From Tubiluchus corallicola (Eukaryota > Priapulida > Priapulimorpha > Priapulimorphida > Tubiluchidae), in the NCBI GenBank assembly GCA_030141605.1, contig JAQGDQ010000287.1:1-64000 (forward strand): 64,000 nt of DNA, read 5' to 3'. Within the stretch, counting starts at the first letter, position 1; each line of letters opens with the position of its first letter. A program made the position numbers and the translations under genes. The notes under the pieces are model-generated. The model saw only the letters and a list, made by a program, of their open reading frames with translations. It was not told the origin of the DNA and did no database searches. This document shows, one piece after another, positions 12,144 to 22,138 of the stretch.

Positions 12144-13014
12144 CTTACGTTCACACTAGGCTGACGAAGCAACTCGTGTAATGTATTGAGAAATATCTGA
12201 AATATCTGCCTATAATCTGTGTTTTATTAATATACATGTTAGAGTCACTAGATTCTAGAACTGCTAAGTGCTGCATGTTATATGTTGGAAGCAACCCCAA
12301 GAATGTGCCTTCATAAGACAGATCATCACTACTTGAATCACTATAGAATAATGCTTTTGTTAGTTTCTATGAACTAGTGAACTAGAAAAGCATCATGCTC
12401 AATTTGTTGTCTCTCAACAAAGTCTTCTTGTGTGAAAGAAAACCGTGTCTAAATCCATCCAAAAATCCAAAGTAGCAGATTCCTAATAGCTGCGGCACTA
12501 CTTCCGGGTAGAAATAAGCAAACTGGCCCTAAAAGTTAGTTACACCCGAACCTCTCTGTACCTCCCCACCCCTTTTAACGCCGGATTTTGGAACAGCTGT
12601 ATTCAAACGTACTCAAATATATCAAGACACCTTGTTATAATGCCAAACACCAATTTTTTTAGCTGTCCCAAAGCTATAAAGAAGTTTGACGGCATTTTAA
12701 AATTGTCTGACATTTTCATGTTATCATACATGCAAACATAACTTTCTATAAGTTCATAAATTTTAAGAGCAATGCAGTCCTAAAAGAATAATGTAGCAAT
12801 TGCATGTGGTGGAGGCATTCACATTCGCCTGGTAATGAAGCGCTACAAACTGCACATTAATCTAAATCAAAATATGCTGGGTACCGCACTTACTTGTATT
12901 CAACTTAGCTTATCGTAGCGAAAAAGTCTTAAAATGTACATTTAACATCATCAACGGACCTACAATTTTACATTCTCTAGCAAAATAACCATGTTAGCCT
13001 GCACCACATGATTG
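12144..13014. other. Intergenic stretch without a recognised gene
   Basis: AT-rich DNA. I see no conserved frame, RNA gene or paired terminal repeats. Confidence 0.4.
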
Positions 13015-13203
13015 TATAGTCAAACCTCTTTATACCGCCTATTTAGGATTACAAAAAAGTTGGCATTAAGCAAGATTGGCATTATAACGAGGTGCATTAA
13101 TAGATACATATATATGCAAATATAGGCATTTTGTTTTGCTAAAAATTTGGGCTTTAAACAAGGCTGGCATTATAAATGGGGCATTATAATGAGTTTGACA
13201 GTA
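13015..13203. mobile_element. Pogo/Tc1-type MITE, copy 1 (189 bp)
   Basis: The left end TATAGTCAAACCTCTTTATA and the right end, as complement TACTGTCAAACTCATTATAA, are inverted repeats bordered by TA. Internal motifs GGCATTAAGCAAGATTGGCA and TTATAACGAGGTGCATTAA recur in a second copy at 53714-53913. It carries no coding capacity. Confidence 0.8.
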
Positions 13204-13204
13204 A

Positions 13205-13210
13205 TTTATT
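13205..13210 (-). promoter_or_regulatory. Candidate poly(A) signal of PSMD9
   Basis: AATAAA on the minus strand, about 290 bp past the PSMD9 stop and directly beside the end of the MITE at 13015-13203. It is a positional candidate only. Confidence 0.3.
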
Positions 13211-13496
13211 ATCTTATCTTAATGTGCCTCAAGGTTTACTGATGATAGCAAAAATGATAAAAATTTAAATTTAAACTGACTCGAAGATGAGGACTGCAAA
13301 TTGACAGTGTTCTGCACCTCTGTACTTCTTTCCACGCAACAGTCACAGACGGAATGATAAAAAGGATAGCTCTTAAACTGAAGAAGTTCTGCACTTTTGC
13401 ACTTGTTTCGGTAAAACAAACACAAAGAAGAACATCAAGTAGGTTTTGCAGGTCCTTCTGTTTTGGGTTTTTGTAGCTGTAGGCTTCTAAAGGCAA

Positions 13497-16400
13497 TCAA
13501 GATTTCGATGGCACTATATTACAGCTGAAATAAGAAGAAATATACTAGAAGACTATAAAAAATATTATGGTAATGGTAAAGTTTTTAAATTATTTATAAC
13601 AAGAGTAACATCGTTTCATAAACAAAAACAACCCACTATAAAATAAATTTGATTAAATATTTATTAAAAAATCCAACATTTCTACTACACGTTAGCTGTC
13701 ATCAATAGGAAATATATAAAGAATGATTTAAAATTCCGAATCAGACAAAACTACGACTAAGTGTGAAAACAATAATCGCAGAGGAAGCAAAAAATGTTAT
13801 TTATCATTAAATGATTGATCACAGAAGCAATACATTTAGACAGCAAAATGTTCTGTGGAGAAAAAACCTTGATTTTGATAATATTCATATTACGAAGTCA
13901 TATGAGTATCATTTATATTGTTGTTAATAATGACTTACAAAGTTCTCGAAAGTTCTTAAGGTACTAGAACAACGACGGTGGCGTAAGTCCATAAGTAGAA
14001 TTAGTCTATAACAAATGCTTTACTTGAAATAAAGACTTTACTGTTGCATGTAGTACCAAACAGTGCTAACACTTATCAAATAAAATAAATGAAAACATAA
14101 CTCACCCGAGCATGCCTCTTCCTGACCATGGCTTTGGTTCCAATGTAACAACCACTTCTTTGCCATTCCGAAGAACGACCACACGTACATGTTTCTGAAA
14201 TACATTTTCCCAGTCGTTACTTCTGTGGAAGATCCATTTGACTAACATTCTTATGCAACTACGGCCAAATCACGTTGAAAACATCGGTTCTCGTCTGATC
14301 ACCGAAGTTAAGCAACATAGAGCCTGGTTAGTACTTGGATGGGTGACCGCCTAGGAATACCAGGTGCTGTAGGCTTGCGGGATGCCCACACTGTATCTCG
14401 ACACTAGGCGGAGGAGCTGCACAAGCAGCCAACGGCTAGAGGGCGGAGGAGGTCATGTGACCCAACGGCCATGTGTAGAGCAGTAAACCTTCCAAATCAG
14501 GAGTGGAGCCCCGAAGACGGACCAGTGCAGCATGCTCACTGACTCCGACAGCTCCTGCAGCCAACCTGGTGCCAAACGTATCGCTCCGCTTTCCTTTGGA
14601 CTACACCAGGGAGGAAGAGAGGGGGCTCCTGTTGTCTGGGCAACCCAGGATCTCCATACACCTCGCCCAGGCGTGCGCCCGGGAGACGTTCAAGACTCTC
14701 TTGGCACACACTCCATTGTCTTCCGAGACAGAAGGATGCCAACAACAACAAATATGCACATTGCACACATCTTATAAAACAAAAGGTTTTCAGCATACTG
14801 TAAAAAGTGTAATACTACGTAAATGCAGCACTCAATGGAAGAGCCTGAACATGTATGACTGTAGATAAAAATCTGGTTCATAATAAAAACTAATCCTCTG
14901 AGATGAGGCATTTAACCTGTAGAAGCATCTTGAACACATATATTTCAGTCTGATATTTCAATTCCGGAAAACTGCAGAGTAGTATGGTTAAAATCTGAAG
15001 GTCACCCATCCATTAACTAATCAGGTTTAACACTGCATAGCTTCAGCTGCTAAGCTGAACACTCAAGCAGTCCATTTGCCATATTAACCTAACAAAATAC
15101 TCCACTATCCACAATGTAATTTTCGATAGTTCCCATGTTTTCTTGTCACACTTACAAATTACTGAACACCAGTGTGACTGGACTACGCCTAAAGATTGAT
15201 TAAGTTCGGGATACCGAAAGTTCACCGAACCTACAACCAAAGTTCACCAGTCTGGATTTCTTTTCAGGGGAATATTGGTGTATTCCTAGTCACTTATTTA
15301 ATTTTATAAGAATTGCGACTAAGTGACTAAAGATGCATTACTAAAAGCTGAACAAAACTTTACCCCAACACTATGCTGGACAATGGCTGCAACATTTTGC
15401 AAACTCTCAAAATTTTCCAACGTGACGGAACCAAATTCTACCAGTCCATCACCAACTTCTATGCCCTAAAAATACAAAAAAATATGATCACATTACATCT
15501 AATCTAAGAGTTACATTGGCTGCCGATAAAGTTACGAATTCTATTTAAAGGCCTTTGCATTGTCTACAAAGTACTACGTGGTTTGGCACCTGCATATCTC
15601 ACAGATCTTTTGATAAGCCATAACATAGACCAAACACTTCGTTCTAATGCTAATGAACAAATTCATTTGTATCAGCCAGTTCCAAGTACAGCATTCTATG
15701 GTGAAAAAACTTTTCTTTTTTTGCGCTCCAAGTCTTTAGAATAACTTACTTGTTGCTATACGTTCAGCAAATTCATTAGATATTTTAAACAACATCTTAA
15801 AACATTTAAATTGTACTTTTTATGATGAAGATTTTAAATGATAAAGTGTGCTATATACGTAAACTTTACATTACATTATATTGCATATATTACATTGCAT
15901 CAAAAGATCACAAAATTTTAAAAGTAACATTAGTTAACACTTTTATAGAAGAAGTCTAGATTGCACAAAACACTAAATAAAACACATAATTACGGGACAA
16001 TTTATTGACATTTTGGAGACTCCATAGTCATAATACATTCTGAACAAACTTAAGTTCCAAATCAGGCTGTAATGCAAATTGGAAATTACTTAATAATTAC
16101 ACCTATATTTTTTTGAGCTCTACATTTAGTGTAAAATGGAGTAATTTTATGATATATATCCTTCTTGATATACGATAATCGTATGATATATGATTATGCT
16201 ATATAAACTTACTATCCGCAACAAATGAAATACAAAAATCCTCCTTCTAAACAGCAACATTACAGTTGCAACTAGTTTCATAGGCTCAATATTTCTAAAC
16301 TAATATTGTCATGTGGTCTGGCCTAAGTAAAATCTGTCACATCCATACTTACATAACACTTCCTAATTTAGTAACCATGTAATAAACTGTGACCTGACAT

Positions 16401-19400
16401 CAATTTAACAAAACATGGCGGAATTTGAGGCAAAAATTTAGCTAGCCGATTTGTTTTATTAACTGTGCCAAGCAATGAAAATTAGCGATCATTGTACATA
16501 ACTTCACTTGAAATGTTTGTTGATGTCAGAAATGCATGTGTTAATCACTGGCTGCAGTGGTTTGACAAAGCATATCATGCATAAGGACAGTAGGATCTAA
16601 ATTCTTTGCGAATATTCCTCCAGTTTCATGGAACAAAGTGTACTTCAACTGTAGGCTTGGTTGTTTTCAAAATTTATTTTCCATTTTAATAAGAAAAAAC
16701 TAAAAAAAATTTACAAATCATTTTTTTATTTAAGTGCAAATTTGATTAGTCTACAATTACATACACTCACATCTCGGCTTGTTGGACCTCGCTTCTACAG
16801 ATATCGGGAGAATCGGACAAATTCTAGACAGCTGTCCCGCATACTAGGGAGATAAACCATTGTTTTGCAAGGTGACTGCTAGTTGGCAGGCCGTCAGTTG
16901 GTTACATCATTACATCAGTGCAGCCACATGTATATTGTTGCACATAAAAATATAGAGTCGATTATGTGGAGTTATTTGAGTCAATTGCCGACAGTTTTTG
17001 TATACTTTTGCATAGGAGCGGCCCGTACTAGACGTCTTTGAGACAATTAGGAGATTGATTCTACACTACCGTGAGTCTAATACACGGCGCCTACTGTGTT
17101 AACTCAGTATCGGCAAATACGGACCATCGGCAAATTCGGACCCAATATCTCCCTGCTTTTGTCCAGCAGGCAGAGATATGAGTGTGCGTGAAGCAACTAA
17201 TTAACACACAACATTACCGCAGCTTGAGCAGGTGAATCAGGCGAAACTTTATCCACCACAGCAAATGCTTTACGAGGCCGTTGTCGTGTGTCTGTCGATC
17301 CCTGAGACGAACAATCCATCTGCTCGCCTTCCGACAAGCGCCTCTCTTTTTCTAAAGCATGAAGCTCGTAAAGTTTAGATTCTATTTCCTTCATTAATGC
17401 TTTGTGGTCATTTCGTAAACCTGGTCAAATAAAATCAATATAAAACTAGTGAACGTTGTCAAAAACTGTAATATTTTGTGACAGGACATTCTTTATGTGA
17501 CATTTCTTGTTTAGATTTATAAATAAAAATGATTTAATGTTTTTCAAAATAATTAATTAAATGTATATAGACATTGTGCTGTATGTCTATGTCAATAATA
17601 ATTTCAGTGAAATCAAAATCCGTCACTTTTTAGATTTGTAAACTAACCAATCTTAAACTATAGCTCAAAACAATCTAACCTGAAAGGGAACCACAAAAAT
17701 CTAATTCTCACGGCTAGTTTTTCACTGTCTGGTGCATTTTGCCATGTGCTAATTAGATATGCACCTGCACCTTCATCTTGGAAACACATTACACAAAAAA
17801 CAGGAGCTATACCCTGTAGTTCAGAGCTGTTCATTTGTGACACTGTGCGCACGTTCGACCGCTCATGTGTGAGCACAATGGTAAACTTTAAATTTGAATT
17901 TTAAAGTTAAAATTTGCTGAAATTTTTGTACGTCACATTGAACATTGTACAGTAGCACTGTACTTTAATTTTCGCTTTTGCAAACCCATGCAACATGCTC
18001 ATTGAATTATTATTATGTCCATTTGTGACATCATCACTAGCTGGATGCCCACTAATAAATTTTTAACCTGTCATTTGGTTATCAGAAACACTTTTGCAAA
18101 CATATGATACGTGTTAAAATGAATGTATACTTTTTATTATACTGCAAAGTGAAAATATGAAAAATCGTCCTGTTTTCCTTTAAGTTAGTTCACATTAAGT
18201 TACCCATACAAACTGAGAAAGACCTGGCGGTATAATATTATCGCCTGCAAATTATGTGGTCTTAACAAACATAAATACATGTTAGGGAATCTCAGTTGAT
18301 CTCTCTGGAAAGGTGTGAGCACGTGATGTCTGTGTTGCACTGTAAATCTTGGACATTGGTTGCCAGCATTTTGACTTTGAAGCTCTTAATTAACCAGTGA
18401 TTCTAGTGAACATTATGTAAAATACAAAGAATTCTGCATTAAAGACAGCAAGTTGCTAAATACTGTGAGAGCTCATATGTAGATAGGTGACCGGTTATAA
18501 AGTCACAGGAAAAAAACCACGAAAAAACATCACAATTTTGGCTAGGAGAAAGTCTCGATTAATATTGGCTAGGGTTAGGGTTATTTGTTTTTTCCTGTGC
18601 CTTTTTTATCTGTGACTTTTTTTCTGCGACTTTTTTACCTGGACACCGTAGCAAAGTGCAAAATTAGTTTTATTTTCATTTTTTAAAACATAATCTTTTG
18701 TGCTCCTGGAAAAGAAAACTTTCACAATATTGAGATAAAGACTATACCATTTTTAAAAGCCAAAACATTTTCTGAGGGGGAGGAATACAGGGAAAATGGG
18801 TGTGTGATTGTAGGCCTCCTGGGTTAGGCAAATGCACACACTGGATCAGAAACTAAAAGTTGGTTTATTATGATCACTCATTTGAATAGGAATTAGATGT
18901 AGGTATTCTAGGCTATTCCTACATGAAAAACAGTACAATTTTCTATAAAATAATTAGTGACATACAACTATACGTTAGGTGAATGCTTTGCATGTCTGCA
19001 TGTGTATGTTTGTTTGCTAATTACAATAAAAGACAAGTTTGTTCGCTAATTTCCAGACAAGAGAGAACTTACAGTCAATTTTTTTCTCTGTACAAGTGGT
19101 TAATTTTTTCTAAATATAGACTGCACAGCATGAAAATTAGATACCAGTATAAAATTTTTCCTACATGTAAATGGCCCATATTCAACCAAGCACAAAGTCT
19201 TGACCTCGCATAGTTCTGTTCCAAAAATTGTGGCCCTAGCACAAAAACTGCAGGAGGAGATCCAGCTTAGGAAAAAATAAAAAGCCCAGCCTACTCCATT
19301 ACCTTTGACCTATGGGTAATGGGTAGGCATAAATTTCCCTACCTGGGGAACGTGCCCTGTGTACGTACAAGTTATTACAGAACAAGAAGGAACAAACAGA

Positions 19401-20991
19401 AATAATAAGTAATAAAGAAAAAAGTAAAAATCGGGGATAAATAAAAAAATCCTGTTTTAATGCAGAATCTTAATAAACTTGCACAATGCTATGCACCTGT
19501 GTTAGGTCACATGCTTAATAACCTTTTTACCCATCAAAGAAGTCAAATGAATGGTTATTATGGTCAGTAGTTCACACACGGCCTATAATGTAATTTGTAC
19601 AACTATTGGACTTACATAGCAATGCCCGTTTATGAAATACCAAACATTCACACATAGAATAACATGCTACAAAGTCATCTTGTGGCCAATGTTGGTGAAG
19701 AAGGATGATAGCAATGGATGAAAAGTTGTTTTTGACATCTTTTAACAGACTGTCAGTTGAATAACTTTTTTATATTTAGTGAAAATTTTTTATTCGACAA
19801 AATATATGTCAACTGCAGTCGTTAGAGAACTTATGGAGGCTCTCGGGAAAAAAACTGCCATTGCTTTTGCGGTTAACAGTCCCTATAATTTTCAGAGGAA
19901 AAAATATTGGCAAAAACTTCAGTAATTTACAAGTTTGCTTATTTAAAACATTCCTAAATGTGTAAAAAACATCAGCACACAAAGCAAAATTGAATGGACT
20001 TTAACTTAACAGCCAAACTTACATATGATTTTGTGTCGAGTGTGCCTGACAAGATAGACATCAATATCACTTCGTGGATAATCTTCTTCATCAATCAGTG
20101 GACCGTTCATCCCAACACCCTTCTCCTGAAACAAAATTTCCAGTATGTTGCCAGTCAGTTTAAATATCTGTTAACAGATGATGTTACATCGTTACCAGTT
20201 GTTCTCAATAATTTAAATAAAGTTTAATGTTGTTCTCGTGTCCATTACTGGTTGTATCTTTCACTTTGCCCTCTTAGTGCAATCTTTTAAATGCAGAGCA
20301 AGGACACTACAATTTCCACTTTATAATTCAGAGTTATAAAATACTTGACTAGAGTTTTAAAACAAAAAGTTTGTTAGACATGCTTCATTGCCTTTTAGAA
20401 CTCTCGCAAAATGATTTGATTATTTTAAACATATCTAACGTACTTATTTTAGCAGCGACCAAACTCAGTAATTGGTCTATGCAATAGCTTCTCTACCAGA
20501 AATTTATTGTTTTGATATACAACAATTACATACGTTTTATATCTGCCTGGGTATCTACACTCAGACTTATAACTGGGTTTCTGTTTATAAATGCAACTAT
20601 TACTTAATTATCATAAATATTATTTTATTTTACCTTTCACATATTCTCTTCACATAACAGAAGACATAATAGTTAGCATTTAACATTGCATGGGACAATT
20701 ACTTTTTTGTCTGTCAAGTGAAATTATTTTACTAATGATCCGGTATAAGTTGCAAGTCATCATGGTATGTTATGATGATATTTTAACATTCACTTGCAAG
20801 GTTACTTCGTTTTATTTTGCTTTAATTACGCATTTAGAAAATGCATAATACTATAACATAAAACTTACCGAATCTAGTATATCGCTAAATTCTCTGATGT
20901 CAGCTTCAAACTCATCACGCTTTTTAATTAGTTCCTGCAAATCTTTCTTCAAATTCTCCATTAAATCATGCTTATCACTGGAAGCTGCCAT
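13497..20991 (-). CDS. PSMD9: 26S proteasome non-ATPase regulatory subunit 9 (assembly chaperone)
   Basis: Six minus-strand exons: 20869-20991, 20023-20125, 17218-17420, 15364-15465, 14106-14194 and 13497-13524. All junctions have GT-AG borders and the frame closes to 215 residues, against about 223 in human. The N-terminal half is helical (LMENLKKDLQELIKKRDEFE, then GMNGPLIDEEDYPRSDIDVY, the family's most conserved block). The C-terminal half is a PDZ domain from about residue 127 (AFAVVDKVSPDSPAQAAGIE, then GDGLVEFGSVTLENF) ending GMLGCNIVPSKS. PSMD9 (yeast Nas2) binds RPT5 during assembly of the proteasome base. Introns hold a 5S-derived SINE, a LINE fragment, a MITE ending 33 bp from the exon-3 donor, and further repeats. 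The first ATG follows an upstream region with no further frame, and the identification is firm. Confidence 0.95.
14257..14376 (+). rRNA. 5S rRNA-like sequence (head of the SINE)
   Basis: About 120 nt with the 5S order of helix blocks and control regions. The first bases (AAC in place of the usual GCC) no longer pair with the 3' GGCTT, and the central ATAGAGCC departs from the common GTCGGGCTC. With no terminator and a fused SINE body, I read it as a retroposed relative and not as a functional ribosomal gene. Confidence 0.75.
14257..14752 (+). mobile_element. 5S rRNA-derived SINE (SINE3-like)
   Basis: Positions 14257-14376 match metazoan 5S rRNA nearly throughout, including internal promoter blocks GAAGTTAAGCAAC and GTACTTGGATGGGTGACCGC. 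The 5S part runs straight into a body of about 375 bp, richer in G and C than its surroundings, with no T-run at the 5S 3' end. The body ends in a short CAACAACAACAAA tail. The first TTTT on the plus strand after the 5S part is at 14787-14790, just beyond the tail, so RNA polymerase III could transcribe the whole unit. This is the layout of SINE3-type retroposons. It sits in PSMD9 intron 4, antisense to that gene. A target-site duplication is uncertain (TATGCA on both sides). Confidence 0.8.
15511..15822 (+). mobile_element. LINE reverse transcriptase C-terminal fragment (CR1/L2 group)
   Basis: The plus strand translates to LHWLPIKLRILFKGLCIVYK, then LRGLAPAYLTDLL, then a region ending FLRSKSLE before a stop. 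One frame change later it continues NLL, IRSANSLDI and LKTFKLYF, matching the C-terminal end typical of CR1/L2-type elements. The frameshift and stop show it is dead. It lies in PSMD9 intron 3, antisense to the gene, starting only 46 bp upstream (in transcript order) of exon 4. Confidence 0.8.
16764..17184 (-). mobile_element. MITE family A, copy 2 (421 bp)
   Basis: The ends CACTCACATCTC and, as complement, CACTCATATCTC are inverted repeats, and the inside matches the element at 2869-3309 in reverse orientation. It occupies PSMD9 intron 3, its edge 33 bp from the exon-3 splice donor at 17217. Confidence 0.8.
18486..18647. mobile_element. Short MITE with GTCACAG sub-repeats and a telomere-like core
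   Basis: The left end GGTGACCGGTTATAAAGTCA and the right end, as complement GGTGTCCAGGTAAAAAAGTC, form an inverted repeat bordered by TA. The right half repeats GTGAC/GCGAC followed by T-runs. The centre contains GGCTAGGGTTAGGGTTATT, two telomere-type units. It lies in PSMD9 intron 2. Confidence 0.65.
18668..18828 (+). repeat. Dispersed repeat family B, copy 1
   Basis: It shares TGTGCTCCTGGAAAAGA, TGAGATAAAG, AAAGCCAAAA, TTTTCTGAGGGGG and GTAGGCCTCCTGG, in the same order, with the reverse complement of 25440-25654. No coding frame and no clear terminal repeats. Confidence 0.75.
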
Positions 20992-22138
20992 AATGGAAAA
21001 ACTGGAGCAGTCTCACGATTCGACAGCCATCACGCACGACCACTCCCCACGACTAGCCTTCGGAACATATCGCGTAATACGGGCTCTGCTAGGATTGCTC
21101 TGTAGCTCTTTAAAATAAATTCAAATGAATTGTATTGCATAAATGCACACAGAGGTTTTTTTATTCAGCTAGATTTGCTGAAAACTTGTTAAAAATTACT
21201 TTTGTATTAGGTCAAAGGCAATATGCTACAAATGTAATGTTTGTAATGGCCAAGAAGATGGTTGAGGTTTATTCTACACAGTTGTCACTAAAATGATAGT
21301 CCCACTGATTAATCAAACTATAGATTTATGGTAATGTCGATTTGACATTAAAAATACCAGTGCCTTAAGTTTCTAGATTGCAGAACAATAATGACGATCT
21401 AAATCAGCTTAAACGTTCTGTTTATTCGCATTTTGAACAGTAAATAAAGTGATCAAGTCATTATCTGATTAAGTAATAGCAATTCAACTCGAGCAACTTT
21501 ACAATGAAAATTAGTCCAATAAAATAAATCTTCCTGGTACAGGAAGAAACTTTTAACAATAAGTGCTTAACTTTGACTAATCGTAACAATAACACATAGG
21601 CAACAATAATATTATTCTGCCAAACTCATTCTTGACGTAATGTAGTAACTGCAGTCCTTTTACTTCAGACATATTCTCAGAAATGAAAATTTAAACTATG
21701 AAAATTGCAAAAAGCTAAAGTGACAACAAGGCTGTACTTCTATACATGTACTGAGAAATATTTGTAGATTTTCTTTTAGCTTGCTGAAGTACTAAATATG
21801 TAACTCTAAAGGCTTAGTGGTTTGCTAAAAATGAAATCAGTTGCAAAACAAATTTTGCTAAAAACACAATAAATTTTTAAATCAAGTTATAAAATAGATA
21901 AACAAATAGTAAACAGTTAACACTACACACTTAAACTCAGTCAGTCGTCCATATACTAATAAAATAGTAAGAACCACATGATATTATGTTTTTGAGATTG
22001 GTAATACACAGAGTACATGAGTTTTGAAGCTAAGAAGTCCGTATTTGAAGCCGTATTTTGGTTTGTCACACAGGCCAATAAATTTGCAGTTAGCTTGTCT
22101 TTGTAGCAATTTTTGGTAAAAAAGCTACTGTGCACTTA
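20992..22138. other. Intergenic region between TRMT1 and PSMD9
   Basis: About 1.15 kb lies between the TRMT1 stop and the PSMD9 start, both on the minus strand. It should contain the PSMD9 promoter and the TRMT1 3' end. No TATA element or other gene stands out. Confidence 0.5.

Noticed and set aside
14257-14376. Functional 5S rRNA gene
   Set aside because: No terminator follows, the terminal helix is disrupted, and it is fused to a SINE body.
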